Both the position numbers and the translations under genes were made by a program. Shown in pieces: positions 36,416 to 46,015 of a stretch of 64,000 nucleotides of DNA. The stretch comes from an uncultured Bacteroides sp. (lineage in GTDB: Bacteria > Bacteroidota > Bacteroidia > Bacteroidales > Bacteroidaceae): the NCBI GenBank assembly GCA_900766005.1, contig CAAFTU010000100.1:1-64000 (forward strand), written 5' to 3'. Under the pieces are notes generated by a model that was given only the letters and a program-made list of their open reading frames with translations, was not told the origin of the DNA and did no database searches. Position 1 is the first letter of the stretch, and every line of letters starts with the position of its first letter.

Positions 36416-37855
36416 GTGGCAAGAAAGAAAAAAGAACTTCCTTTATTAGAGAAGGTAACAATCCTGGATGTGGCTGCCGAAGGCAAAGCCATCGCCAAAG
36501 TGAACGATTTGGTCATCTTTGTCCCCTACGTGGTGCCGGGCGACATCGTTGACCTCCAGATCAAACGTAAGAAAAACAAATACGCCGAAGCAGAAGCGGT
36601 GAAGTTCCACGAGTACTCGCCGGTTCGGGCCGTACCTTTCTGCCAGCACTATGGCGTTTGCGGCGGCTGCAAATGGCAGGTGCTTCCCTACGAGGAGCAG
36701 ATCAAGTACAAGCAGAAGCAGGTGGAAGACAATCTGCGCCGCATCGGCAAGATTGAGCTGCCGGAGATTTCGCCGATCCTGGGTTCGGCCAAGACGGAAT
36801 GGTATCGCAACAAGCTGGAGTTTACATTCTCCAACAAGCGCTGGCTCACCGCACAGGAAGTGCAGCAGGATGTGAAGTACGACCAGATGAATGCCGTGGG
36901 CTTCCACATCCCGGGGGCTTTCGACAAGGTGCTGGCCATCGAGAAGTGCTGGCTGCAGGACGATATTTCCAACCGCATTCGCAATGCGATCCGTGATTAT
37001 GCATACGAGCACAACTATTCGTTCATCAATCTCCGCACGCAGGAGGGTATGCTGCGCAACATGGTGGTGCGCACCTCGTCTACCGGCGAACTGATGGTGA
37101 TTGTGATCTGCAAAATTGTGGAAGAGCACGAAATGGACTTGTTCCGCCAGCTGCTGCAGTATGTGGCCGACTCGTTCCCCGAAATTACTTCCTTGCTATA
37201 CATTATTAATAATAAGTGCAACGATACCATCAACGACCTCGACGTGCATGTGTTCAAGGGCAACGACCATATCTTCGAGGAGATGGAGGGACTGCGTTTC
37301 AAGGTGGGACCGAAATCGTTCTATCAGACGAATTCCGGACAAGCATACAACCTCTACAAGATTGCGCGTGAGTTTGCCGGACTGACGGGCAACGAACTGG
37401 TGTACGACTTGTACACGGGTACGGGAACGATTGCCAACTTTGTGTCTCGCCAGGCGCGCCAGGTCATCGGTATCGAGTATGTGCCCGAGGCCATCGAGGA
37501 TGCCAAGGTGAATGCGGAAATCAACGGCATCACCAATGCGCTGTTCTATGCCGGCGACATGAAGGATATGCTCACGCAGGAGTTCATCAACGAGCACGGC
37601 CGTCCGGATGTCATCATCACCGACCCTCCCCGCGCGGGCATGCACCAGGATGTGGTTGATGTGATTCTCTTTGCCGAACCGCAACGCATCGTGTATGTGA
37701 GCTGCAACCCTGCCACACAGGCACGCGACTTGCAGCTGCTCGACTGCAAATACCGGGTGAAGGCGGTGCAGCCGGTGGATATGTTCCCGCATACGCACCA
37801 CGTGGAGAATGTGGTGTTGCTCGAAAAAAGGAACGCTGACGAAATTAATCAATAA
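36416..37855 (+). CDS. rlmD: 23S rRNA (uracil-5-)-methyltransferase RumA/RlmD family
   Basis: This 479-residue protein is a SAM-dependent RNA m5U methyltransferase. It has an N-terminal TRAM domain (about 10-70), a 4Fe-4S cluster motif CQHYGVCGGCKW (about 78-89) plus a later Cys, the SAM-binding region VYDLYTGTGTIANF (about 330), TDPPRAGMH and the catalytic Cys in VYVSCNPATQARDL (about 430). The start is GTG at 36416, directly preceding ARKKKELPLLEKV; no ATG fits. The rRNA position modified (U1939 or U747 in E. coli terms) cannot be told from this alone. A pseudouridine synthase gene follows 6 bp later, so it is probably an RNA-modification operon. Confidence 0.9.
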   Translation: MARKKKELPLLEKVTILDVAAEGKAIAKVNDLVIFVPYVVPGDIVDLQIKRKKNKYAEAEAVKFHEYSPVRAVPFCQHYGVCGGCKWQVLPYEEQIKYKQKQVEDNLRRIGKIELPEISPILGSAKTEWYRNKLEFTFSNKRWLTAQEVQQDVKYDQMNAVGFHIPGAFDKVLAIEKCWLQDDISNRIRNAIRDYAYEHNYSFINLRTQEGMLRNMVVRTSSTGELMVIVICKIVEEHEMDLFRQLLQYVADSFPEITSLLYIINNKCNDTINDLDVHVFKGNDHIFEEMEGLRFKVGPKSFYQTNSGQAYNLYKIAREFAGLTGNELVYDLYTGTGTIANFVSRQARQVIGIEYVPEAIEDAKVNAEINGITNALFYAGDMKDMLTQEFINEHGRPDVIITDPPRAGMHQDVVDVILFAEPQRIVYVSCNPATQARDLQLLDCKYRVKAVQPVDMFPHTHHVENVVLLEKRNADEINQ

Positions 37856-37861
37856 GAAGAA

Positions 37862-38779
37862 ATGGAAAAAAGACCGAGAAGAACGCCGGCCGAAAAGGCT
37901 CGCGCACAATATACCAATTATGCAGTGAAGGAACCCATGGAGCTCATGGCGTTCCTGGCTGCCAAGATGCCGGATGCCAGCCGCACCAAGCTGAAAGCGC
38001 TGCTCAGCAAACGGGTGGTGCTGGTGGACAACGTGATTACCACGCAGTTCAACTTCCCCCTGAAGCCGGGCATGAAGGTGCAGATCAGCAAGCAGAAGTC
38101 GAAAAAGGAGTTTACCAACAAGTTGCTCAGAATCGTCTACGAGGACCCGTATATCATTGTCATCGACAAGAAGGAGGGACTGCTCTCAGTGGCATCGGAG
38201 CGCCAGAAGGAGTGCACGGCACATTCTATCCTGAATGAGTATGTGCGCCGTTCAGGACGGCAGTTCCGCACGTATGTGGTGCACCGCCTCGACCGCGACA
38301 CGTCGGGCCTGATGATGTTTGCCAAGGATGAGCAGACGCAACGCACCCTGCGCGACCACTGGCAGGAGATTGTGACCGACCGCCGCTATGTGGCCGTGGT
38401 GCAGGGCAGCATGGAGAAGGATTATGACACGGTGGTGTCGTGGCTCACGGACAAGACGCATTATGTGCTCACCAGCCGCCAGGACGACGGCGGACAACGC
38501 TCGGTGACGCACTACCGCACCATCAAGCGGGGCAACGGCTATTCGCTCGTGGAGCTGGAACTGGAGACGGGACGCAAGAACCAGATCCGGGTGCACATGC
38601 AGGACCTGGGTCACCCGCTGGCGGGCGACGGCCGCTACGGCGGGGAGGATTACTCCAACCCGATCAACCGCCTGGCGCTGCATGCGTTCAAGCTTTGTTT
38701 CTATCATCCGGTCACGGGTCAGCTGATGGAGTTTGAAACCCCCTACCCGCCCGAATTCAAACGATTGTTCCAAAAATAA
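37862..38779 (+). CDS. RluA-family pseudouridine synthase
   Basis: The 305-residue protein isomerises uridine to pseudouridine in RNA. It has an N-terminal S4-like RNA-binding region (LKALLSKRVVLVDNVITTQ, about 42-60) and the RluA catalytic motif VVHRLDRDTSGLMMFAKD with the active Asp (about 138-155). LETGRKNQIRVHM and HPLAGDGRYGG are the other family motifs. It follows rlmD by 6 bp. The target (rRNA or tRNA) is not clear, so I give no symbol. A strong hairpin lies just downstream. Confidence 0.9.
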   Translation: MEKRPRRTPAEKARAQYTNYAVKEPMELMAFLAAKMPDASRTKLKALLSKRVVLVDNVITTQFNFPLKPGMKVQISKQKSKKEFTNKLLRIVYEDPYIIVIDKKEGLLSVASERQKECTAHSILNEYVRRSGRQFRTYVVHRLDRDTSGLMMFAKDEQTQRTLRDHWQEIVTDRRYVAVVQGSMEKDYDTVVSWLTDKTHYVLTSRQDDGGQRSVTHYRTIKRGNGYSLVELELETGRKNQIRVHMQDLGHPLAGDGRYGGEDYSNPINRLALHAFKLCFYHPVTGQLMEFETPYPPEFKRLFQK

Positions 38780-38786
38780 ATGATTC

Positions 38787-38813
38787 ATCGGCTGACAGGT
38801 TCTGTCAGCCGAT
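38787..38813 (+). terminator. Terminator after the RNA-modification genes
   Basis: ATCGGCTGACAG and CTGTCAGCCGAT form a perfect 12-bp stem with a 3-nt loop, 7 bp after the stop codon. A run of A, not T, follows a few bases later, so termination may be partial. Confidence 0.7.
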
Positions 38814-38831
38814 AGCATAAAAAAACATCCC

Positions 38832-40472
38832 ATGAAACTTCTTTGGCTCGATTTAAACTGCTCGTATGCTCACTCTTCACTGGCGCTGCCTGCGCTTCAC
38901 GCACAGATGATGGACCGCACGGATATCGAATGGGATATCGTGTCGGCTACTGTCAACGAGAACACCGGTCGTGTGGTGGAGGAGATTTACCACCGCCAAC
39001 CGGATCTGCTGGCGGCAACCAACTGGCTGTTTACGCATGAGCAGTTGCTGCATCTCATCTCGCGCGTCAAGGCGCTCTTGCCTCAGTGTGTCATCGTGTT
39101 GGGCGGTCCGGAGTTTCTGGGCGACAACCGCGACTTTCTGCTCAGCCACCGCTTTGTCTCGGCTGTGTTCCGGGGCGAGGGCGAGGAATCGTTCCCGCAA
39201 TGGATGCAGGTCTGGGATCAGCCTACCGATGCCTGGAAGGACATCACGGGCCTGTGCTACCTGGATGAGCAGGGGATGTATCACGACCAGGGACTGGCGC
39301 GGGTGAAGGAATTCAACCGCCTGGTGCCGCCCGAGAAGAGTCCTTTTTTCAACTGGAGCAAACCGTTTGTGCAGCTGGAGACCACGCGGGGATGTTTCAA
39401 CACGTGTGCGTTCTGTGTGAGCGGCGGGGAAAAGCCGGTACGCACGCTTTCGCTGGAGGCGATTGCCGAACGCCTGGAGCTGATTCATCAGCATGGCATC
39501 CGCAATGTGCGCATGCTCGACCGCACGTTCAACTATCAGACACGGCGGGCGAAGGAGCTGTTCGATCTCTTCCGCCGGTATCCGGACATCTGTTTCCATC
39601 TGGAGATTCACCCGGCCCTGCTGTCGGACGAGCTGAAAGAGGAACTGGCGCGGATGCCGAAGGGCTTGCTTCACCTCGAAGCGGGCATCCAGAGTCTGAA
39701 GGAGGAGGTGCTGCTTTGCTGCCGCCGCATCGGCAAACTGGCGGATGCGCTCGAGGGTTTGCGCTACCTGTGTTCGCTGGATAACATGGAGACGCATGCC
39801 GATCTCATCGCAGGATTGCCGCTGTATCATTTGTCGGAGATTTTCGAGGATGTGCACACACTGGCTGCTTACCGCGCCGGAGAGATTCAGCTCGAATCGC
39901 TCAAGCTGCTCCCGGGCACGGAGATGCGCCGGCGGGCCGAGGAACTGGGCATCCGCTATGCTCCGCTCCCACCCTACGAAGTGCTGCAGACCCGCGAGAT
40001 TTCGGTCGGCGAACTGCAACAGGCGCATCACTTGTCGCGCCTGCTCGACTTCTATTACAACACGCCGACCTGGCAGGAGATCATGCGCACCCTGATGCTG
40101 GCTCATCCCGACTTTCTGGAGTCTTTCCTCCATCACCTCGTGCAGATGGATGTCATCGATACGCCGCTCAGCCTGGAGCGCAGGGGACTGATTCTGTATG
40201 CGTTCTGCAAGGAGCACTACCCGGCGGAACTGACCCAAGTGAGCATCGCCTGGATAGAAGCAGGCATGTCGCTCAAGAAGGCTCCGGCCGAACGGGTACG
40301 CACCAAGCACCAGCAGCCGCCGGCCCGGTGGGACGTGGTGTATGGCAGCTACCGCCCCGACCTGCGTCTCTGCTTCCTCCCCACCGACGACGAAGGACAC
40401 GGCTACTGGTGGGGCTTTGAGTCGGAAATCCAGAAGATTCAGCCGGTGTTCAAGGCCGCGTTCCACGGCTAA
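38832..40472 (+). CDS. B12-binding-type radical SAM protein (DUF4080 class)
   Basis: The 546-residue protein begins with a cobalamin-binding-like Rossmann region (MKLLWLDLNCSYAHSSLALP, VIVLGGPEFLGDN). The radical SAM domain has the CxxxCxxC motif in TRGCFNTCAFCVSGG (about residue 190), and GLPLYHLSEIFEDV with LKLLPGTEMRRRAEELGI follow. A C-terminal DUF4080-like region ends the protein. Such proteins generate a 5'-deoxyadenosyl radical, and the substrate is unknown. It stands between two hairpins and is probably its own transcription unit. Start at ATG 38832. Confidence 0.85.
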   Translation: MKLLWLDLNCSYAHSSLALPALHAQMMDRTDIEWDIVSATVNENTGRVVEEIYHRQPDLLAATNWLFTHEQLLHLISRVKALLPQCVIVLGGPEFLGDNRDFLLSHRFVSAVFRGEGEESFPQWMQVWDQPTDAWKDITGLCYLDEQGMYHDQGLARVKEFNRLVPPEKSPFFNWSKPFVQLETTRGCFNTCAFCVSGGEKPVRTLSLEAIAERLELIHQHGIRNVRMLDRTFNYQTRRAKELFDLFRRYPDICFHLEIHPALLSDELKEELARMPKGLLHLEAGIQSLKEEVLLCCRRIGKLADALEGLRYLCSLDNMETHADLIAGLPLYHLSEIFEDVHTLAAYRAGEIQLESLKLLPGTEMRRRAEELGIRYAPLPPYEVLQTREISVGELQQAHHLSRLLDFYYNTPTWQEIMRTLMLAHPDFLESFLHHLVQMDVIDTPLSLERRGLILYAFCKEHYPAELTQVSIAWIEAGMSLKKAPAERVRTKHQQPPARWDVVYGSYRPDLRLCFLPTDDEGHGYWWGFESEIQKIQPVFKAAFHG

Positions 40473-40522
40473 AATAGAAAAAAAATCATACGGGCACTCC
40501 GGTGCCCTAAACTCATACGAAT

Positions 40523-41377
40523 ATGAAAAAGTTTATCAAGGGGTTCCGGTTTACCCCCGACAATTATCCGGAAGCGATCGAAGAGAAGATTCAGAAACTC
40601 AGAAAACAAGGATACAAACTGCCTCCCCGCAAGGTGCTGCGCACGCCCGAACAGCTGGAGGGCATCCGCGAGAGTGCCAAGATCAACACGGCCCTGCTCG
40701 ACTACCTGTCGGGTGAAATCCGCGAAGGGATGTCGACGGAGGAAATCGACAAAATGGTGTATGACTTCACCACAGCCCACGGTGCCATCCCGGCTCCGCT
40801 CAACTACGAGGGCTTTCCCAAGAGTGTGTGTACCAGCATCAACGATGTGGTGTGCCACGGCATTCCTAATAAGCATGAAATCCTGAAAAGCGGCGACATT
40901 GTCAACGTGGACGTGTCTACCATCTACAACGGCTATTTCTCCGATGCATCGCGCATGTTCATGATCGGCGAGGTGGCACCTGCCATGAAGCGGCTGGTGC
41001 AGGTCACCAAGGAATGTCTGGAAGTGGGCATCGCAGCGGCTCAGCCGTGGAAGCAGCTGGGGGATGTGGGTGCCGCCATCCAGGAGCATGCCGAGAAGAA
41101 CGGGTTCAGCGTGGTGCGCGACCTCTGCGGACACGGTGTGGGACTGAAGTTTCATGAGGAGCCGGATGTGGAACACTTCGGCCGCCGGGGCACGGGCATG
41201 GTCATTGTGCCGGGCATGACGTTCACCATCGAGCCGATGATCAACATGGGCCGCTACGATGTGTTTGTGGACGAGGCCGACGGATGGACCGTGTGCACCA
41301 ATGACGGACTGCCTTCTGCCCAGTGGGAGAACATGATTCTCATCACCGAGACGGGCAACGAGATCCTGACTTATTAA
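40523..41377 (+). CDS. map: Methionine aminopeptidase, type I
   Basis: The 284-residue enzyme removes the initiator Met from new proteins. The pita-bread fold residues are all visible: CHGIPN (His), NVDVSTIYNGYFSDASRMF (two Asp), CGHGVGLKFHEEP (His), TIEPMI (Glu) and QWENMILIT (Glu). It has an N-terminal extension of about 40 basic residues (KKFIKGFRFTPDNYPEAIEE) compared with E. coli MAP, possibly for ribosome contact. Elsewhere in Bacteroidales a second map lies in the ribosomal protein operon, so this may be a paralog. Confidence 0.92.
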   Translation: MKKFIKGFRFTPDNYPEAIEEKIQKLRKQGYKLPPRKVLRTPEQLEGIRESAKINTALLDYLSGEIREGMSTEEIDKMVYDFTTAHGAIPAPLNYEGFPKSVCTSINDVVCHGIPNKHEILKSGDIVNVDVSTIYNGYFSDASRMFMIGEVAPAMKRLVQVTKECLEVGIAAAQPWKQLGDVGAAIQEHAEKNGFSVVRDLCGHGVGLKFHEEPDVEHFGRRGTGMVIVPGMTFTIEPMINMGRYDVFVDEADGWTVCTNDGLPSAQWENMILITETGNEILTY

Positions 41378-41416
41378 ACTGCCTGATCGGCACCGAACGA
41401 TAATCCTGTTAGATTC

Positions 41417-42721
41417 ATGGAACTGATTTTATTGATGCTCACCGCGGTCCTCACGCTGGCTGTCCTCGTGGCCGTGCTGATGAAAGGGCAAGGCCAGCAG
41501 GCACAGAAACTGCAGCAGGAGCAACTGCAGCAACAGTTACAGCAACAGCTGCAGCAGCAGTTGCACACGCAGGGCGAACAGCTGCAGCAGGCGCTCCGCC
41601 AGCAGATGCAGGAAAACCGGGAAGAGCTGAACCGCAGCATCCGCGAGCTCCGCATGGAGATGACACAGTCTATCCACCAGCAGATGCAGCAGCTGCAGGA
41701 TGCCCTCCACAAGAACATGATGGCGGGGGCCGAACTCCAGCGCCAGCGGTTTGACACCCTGGCCCGCCAGCAGGAACAGCTGGTGCAGAGCACCGAGAAG
41801 CGGCTCGACGACATGCGGGTGATGGTGGAAGAGAAATTGCAGAAGACGCTCAACGAACGCATCGGACAGTCGTTTGAGATGGTGCGCTCGCAGCTGGAGA
41901 ATGTGCAGAAAGGGCTCGGAGAGATGAAGTCGCTCGCTCAGGATGTGGGCGGACTGAAGAAGGTGCTGAGCAATGTGAAGATGCGGGGTACCTTCGGCGA
42001 GGTGCAGCTCGGCGCGTTGCTCGAGCAGATGCTCAGTCCGGAGCAGTATGACGCCAACGTGAAGACCAAGAAGAGCGGCACGGAGTTTGTGGAGTTTGCC
42101 ATCAAGCTGCCGGGCAAGGATGCAGATGGCAGCACGGTCTACCTGCCCGTCGATGCGAAGTTCCCCAAGGACGTGTACGAGCAGTATGTCGATGCCTTCG
42201 AAGCAGGCGATGCGGCCCTCATGGAGTCCACGGGCAAGCAGTTGGAAAGCACGCTGAAGAAAATGGCGAAGGACATCCACGACAAGTACATCGACCCGCC
42301 GTTCACCACCGATTTTGCCATCCTCTTCCTGCCGTTTGAGAGCATTTATGCCGAAGTGATCCGCCGCACCCAGCTGGTGGAAACGCTGCAGAAGGAATAT
42401 AAGATTGTGGTGACAGGCCCCACCACCTTAGGAGCCATCCTCAACAGTCTGCAGATGGGCTTCCGCACACTGGCCATCCAGAAGCGCACCAGCGAGGTGT
42501 GGACCGTGCTCGGAGCAGTGAAGACGGAGTTCGGCAAGTTTGGCGGACTGTTGCAGAAGGTGCAGAAGAACCTGCAGAGTGCGGGCGACCAGCTCGAAGA
42601 GGTGATGGGCAAACGCACCCGCGCCATCGAACGGAAGCTGCGTCAGGTGGAGAAGCTGCCGCAGGAAGAGAGCCGGAACATCCTGCCGATGGAGGAGATT
42701 TTCGACGAGGAGGAGGAATAA
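41417..42721 (+). CDS. rmuC: RmuC-family DNA recombination protein
   Basis: The 434-residue protein has an N-terminal hydrophobic segment (LILLMLTAVLTLAVLVAVLM, residues 3-22), a very Gln-rich coiled coil (about 25-160, many QQLQQQ blocks), and the conserved RmuC domain with a PD-(D/E)XK-like core: RGTFGEVQLGALLEQML (about 192), VEFAIKLPG, LPVDAKFPKDVYEQY (about 242). GPTTLGAILNSLQMGFRTLA is also typical. RmuC limits inversions at short repeats. It follows map by 39 bp. The C-terminus is very acidic. Confidence 0.9.
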   Translation: MELILLMLTAVLTLAVLVAVLMKGQGQQAQKLQQEQLQQQLQQQLQQQLHTQGEQLQQALRQQMQENREELNRSIRELRMEMTQSIHQQMQQLQDALHKNMMAGAELQRQRFDTLARQQEQLVQSTEKRLDDMRVMVEEKLQKTLNERIGQSFEMVRSQLENVQKGLGEMKSLAQDVGGLKKVLSNVKMRGTFGEVQLGALLEQMLSPEQYDANVKTKKSGTEFVEFAIKLPGKDADGSTVYLPVDAKFPKDVYEQYVDAFEAGDAALMESTGKQLESTLKKMAKDIHDKYIDPPFTTDFAILFLPFESIYAEVIRRTQLVETLQKEYKIVVTGPTTLGAILNSLQMGFRTLAIQKRTSEVWTVLGAVKTEFGKFGGLLQKVQKNLQSAGDQLEEVMGKRTRAIERKLRQVEKLPQEESRNILPMEEIFDEEEE

Positions 42722-42753
42722 CCCTTCCTGCATCAGCAGGCTGCAATTTTTTT

Positions 42754-44055
42754 TCAACGCAGCACCCGGCTCAGCACCAGATAGCCCAAGCATCCGGAAA
42801 GGATGGAACCGGACAGCACGCCCAGTTTGGCCTGGTTGAGGAAGACGGGGAAATCGGCTCCGAAGGACAGGTTGGCAATGAAGAGCGACACCGTGAAACC
42901 GATACCGCCCAGCAGGGCAATGCCCGACAGGTTGGCCCAGGTCATCCCCTGCGGCATCGGCGAGATGTGCAGCCGGATGGCCAGCCAGGTGAAGAGATAA
43001 ATGCCGGCAAACTTACCCGCCACGAGTCCCACACCCACGGCCATACTCACGTTACCCACCAGTTCGCCCCCGCCGCTGAACACCACACCGGCATTCACAA
43101 AGGCAAAGAGCGGCAGAATCACGAAGTTGACAATGCCGTGCAGGCTGTCTTCCATCGACTGCAGCGGACTGATGACGTGGTCGGAAGCCGCCTCCAGCTC
43201 TTTCAGCTTGGCAATCTGACTGTTGGTGAGCACAATGCTCTCCTTGTCCATCGTCGGAAACTCGGAGATCGCCGTACGGATGCGCTCGATGTATTTCCCC
43301 ACGTCCATCCGGGGCTTGGCCGGAATCACGAACGCTAAGATCACGCCCGAGATGGTGCTGTGGATGCCCGACTGCAGGAAGAGATACCAGATTATCACAC
43401 CGAAGATGAAAAAGAACACCTTGCTCGTGGCGCCCCTCCGGCCGAGAAAGTAGAGGAAAGCATAAAGCACAGCCGCTGCCACCAGGTAGCCCAGGGAAAC
43501 ATGTGAACTGTAGAACAGGGCAATCACCAGGATACCGCCGATGTCATCCACCACGGCAAAAGCAGTGAGGAAAATCTTCAGACTCAGCGGCACGCGGTTG
43601 CCCAGCAGACTCAGCACCCCTAATGAAAAGGCAATGTCGGTAGCCATCGGAATCGCCATCCCCTGCCCGCCGTCTTCACCCGGCCGGCAGAACAGCATAT
43701 AAATCAAGACCGGCAGCAACATACCGCCGCAGGCAGCGATGAACGGCAGCGAAGCCTTCCGCAGCGACGACAACTCGCCCACCAGCAGCTCGCGCTTGAT
43801 CTCCAGCCCCACCATCACAAAGAAGAACGTCATCAGACCGTCGTTGATAAACTCAATCATCCGCAGGTCGCGTCCTCCGTGAGAAAACAGGTTGAAATCG
43901 CCGATCCGCAGATGCAGTTCGTGCGCAAGAAATTCCTGATAGGCCGGAGCCCACGAAGAGTTGGCAATGACCGCAGCCAGAATGGCGGCTACAAAAAGAA
44001 AGATACTCGCCGCAATGTTGGGCGAAACGGGACATTTCAGTTGTTTGTGAACCAT
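42754..44055 (-). CDS. nhaA: Na+/H+ antiporter NhaA
   Basis: The 433-residue inner-membrane protein exchanges Na+ for H+. About eleven or twelve hydrophobic segments are visible. ATDIAFSLGVLSLLG and AFAVVDDIGGILVIALFYS carry the conserved Asp of TM4 and the Asp-Asp pair of TM5 that bind the ion. FMVGLEIKRELLVGEL is the conserved TM2 region. It is longer than E. coli NhaA (388), mainly through the loop at about residues 250-305 (MDVGKYIERIRTAISEFPTM). It converges with rmuC and reads away from lepA. Confidence 0.95.
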   Translation of the reverse strand: MVHKQLKCPVSPNIAASIFLFVAAILAAVIANSSWAPAYQEFLAHELHLRIGDFNLFSHGGRDLRMIEFINDGLMTFFFVMVGLEIKRELLVGELSSLRKASLPFIAACGGMLLPVLIYMLFCRPGEDGGQGMAIPMATDIAFSLGVLSLLGNRVPLSLKIFLTAFAVVDDIGGILVIALFYSSHVSLGYLVAAAVLYAFLYFLGRRGATSKVFFFIFGVIIWYLFLQSGIHSTISGVILAFVIPAKPRMDVGKYIERIRTAISEFPTMDKESIVLTNSQIAKLKELEAASDHVISPLQSMEDSLHGIVNFVILPLFAFVNAGVVFSGGGELVGNVSMAVGVGLVAGKFAGIYLFTWLAIRLHISPMPQGMTWANLSGIALLGGIGFTVSLFIANLSFGADFPVFLNQAKLGVLSGSILSGCLGYLVLSRVLR

Positions 44056-44140
44056 ATCAAATGTGTTTTTATACTATTAGACAAGCGAAGATAAGGTTTT
44101 CTTTCTGTTAAAGAAGTATCAGCTTCATTAAAAAAAACTA

Positions 44141-44185
44141 ACCGCAGGCAAATCGGGGAAAGTTCGCTCCCCCTTTGCTTGCGGT
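44141..44185. terminator. Terminator-like hairpin downstream of lepA
   Basis: ACCGCAGGCAAA (44141-44152) pairs with TTTGCTTGCGGT (44174-44185), with one mismatch, 32 bp after the lepA stop on the minus strand, which then shows AGTTTTTTTT. It fits as the lepA terminator. Confidence 0.7.
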
Positions 44186-44216
44186 CGTAATTCAGTTGAC
44201 GGGCTACACAGCCCAA

Positions 44217-45998
44217 TCAATCCAGCTTCAGCACAGCGAGGAATGCCTTCTGCGGCACTTCCACGTTACCGATCTGCTTCATGCGCTTCTTGCCTCGTTT
44301 CTGTTTCTCGAGCAGCTTACGCTTACGGCTCACGTCACCACCGTAACACTTCGCCGTCACGTCCTTGCGCACCGCCTTGATCGTCTCGCGGGCAATGATC
44401 TTCGCCCCGATTGCTGCCTGGATGGCAATTTCAAACTGCTGGCGCGGAATCAGTTCCTTCAGTTTCTCACACATCCGCCGACCCATGTCATACGCATTGT
44501 CGAAGTGCGTCAGCGTAGACAGCGCATCCACCGGCTCGCCGTTGAGCAAGATATCCAGCTTCACCAGCTTCGACGTACGGAACCCGTTGGGATGATAGTC
44601 GAACGACGCATACCCCTTGGAGATACTCTTCAGCTTGTCGTAGAAATCGATCACGATTTCACCCAACGGCATGTTGTAGTACAGCTCCACGCGGTTGCCC
44701 GAGATATACTCCTGCTTCAGCAGTTCCCCGCGCTTGCCCAAGCACAGCGTCATGATGGGGCCGATGTAATCGGTGGCCGTGATGATAGAAGCCTTGATAT
44801 ACGGCTCCTCGATGTGGTCGATCAGCGTCGGATCGGGCATACCACCGGGGTTGTGCACCTCCTTCATACCCCCCTGCTTATCGTAGATATGATACGACAC
44901 GTTGGGCACCGTCGTAATCACGTTCATGTCAAACTCGCGGTCCAGACGTTCCTGCACAATCTCCATGTGGAGCAGTCCCAGGAATCCGCAGCGGAAACCG
45001 AAGCCCAGTGCCAATGACGATTCCGGCTGGAACGTCAGCGACGCATCATTCAGTTGCAGCTTCTCCAATGAAGCACGCAAGTCCTCAAAATCCTCCGCCT
45101 CAATGGGATACACACCGGCAAACACCATCGGCTTCACCTCCTCAAATCCGGCAATCGCCTTGTCGCACGGACGCGCAATGTGGGTAATCGTATCGCCCAC
45201 CTTCACCTCACGCGACGTCTTGATGCCCGAGATGATGTAGCCCACGTCGCCCGTACGCAACTCATTGCGCGGCACCATGTCCATCTTCAGCACCCCGATT
45301 TCGTCGGCATCATATTCCTTGCCGGTATTGAAAAACTTCACCTTGTCACCCTTACGGATCACCCCGTTCTCAATCTTGAAATACGCAATGATACCCCGGA
45401 ACGAATTGAACACCGAGTCGAAGATCAACGCCTGCAGCGGCGCCTCCTCATCCCCTACCGGATGCGGTACCCGTTCCACCACAGCCGCCAGAATCTCTTC
45501 CACGCCCATGCCCGTCTTACCCGACGCACGGATGATCTCTTCGCGTTTGCATCCTAGCAGTTCCACGATTTCGTCCTCCACCTCTTCCGGGTTGGCACTC
45601 GCCATGTCACACTTGTTGATCACCGGGATAATCTCCAGGTCGTGCTCAATGGCCATATACAAGTTCGAAATCGTCTGTGCCTGCACCCCTTGCGATGCAT
45701 CCACAATCAATAGCGCCCCTTCACAGGCAGCGATGGAACGCGACACCTCATACGAAAAGTCCACGTGTCCCGGAGTGTCAATCAAGTTGAGGATATACTT
45801 CTCCCCCTGATACATATACTCCATCTGGATGGCATGACTTTTGATGGTGATACCTCTTTCCTTTTCAAGGTCCATATTGTCTAGCATCTGCCCCTCCGTC
45901 ACCTGAATGGTGTTCGTAAACTCCAACAGGCGGTCGGCCAAGGTCGACTTACCATGGTCAATGTGGGCAATAATGCAGAAGTTGCGTATATTCTTCAT
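44217..45998 (-). CDS. lepA: Elongation factor 4 (LepA)
   Basis: I chose ATG at 45998 (MKNIRNFCIIAHIDHGKSTL), giving 593 residues, because the GTPase domain starts there and the longer frame overlaps the preceding gene. G1 is AHIDHGKS, G3 DTPGHVDF and G4 NKCD. The EF4-specific C-terminal domain (KLKELIPRQQFEIAIQAAIG, and KARKRKLLEKQKRGKKRM-like basic end) is complete. LepA is a ribosome-associated GTPase that remodels stalled or assembling ribosomes. The upstream gene ends 17 bp before, so it is probably co-transcribed with it. Confidence 0.95.
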   Translation of the reverse strand: MKNIRNFCIIAHIDHGKSTLADRLLEFTNTIQVTEGQMLDNMDLEKERGITIKSHAIQMEYMYQGEKYILNLIDTPGHVDFSYEVSRSIAACEGALLIVDASQGVQAQTISNLYMAIEHDLEIIPVINKCDMASANPEEVEDEIVELLGCKREEIIRASGKTGMGVEEILAAVVERVPHPVGDEEAPLQALIFDSVFNSFRGIIAYFKIENGVIRKGDKVKFFNTGKEYDADEIGVLKMDMVPRNELRTGDVGYIISGIKTSREVKVGDTITHIARPCDKAIAGFEEVKPMVFAGVYPIEAEDFEDLRASLEKLQLNDASLTFQPESSLALGFGFRCGFLGLLHMEIVQERLDREFDMNVITTVPNVSYHIYDKQGGMKEVHNPGGMPDPTLIDHIEEPYIKASIITATDYIGPIMTLCLGKRGELLKQEYISGNRVELYYNMPLGEIVIDFYDKLKSISKGYASFDYHPNGFRTSKLVKLDILLNGEPVDALSTLTHFDNAYDMGRRMCEKLKELIPRQQFEIAIQAAIGAKIIARETIKAVRKDVTAKCYGGDVSRKRKLLEKQKRGKKRMKQIGNVEVPQKAFLAVLKLD

Positions 45999-46015
45999 TC
46001 TGGATTCTAATAAAT

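Noticed and set aside
38877..40466. A 529-codon open frame on the minus strand.
   Set aside because: It is the antisense shadow of the radical SAM gene; the plus-strand protein has clear motifs and the shadow has none.
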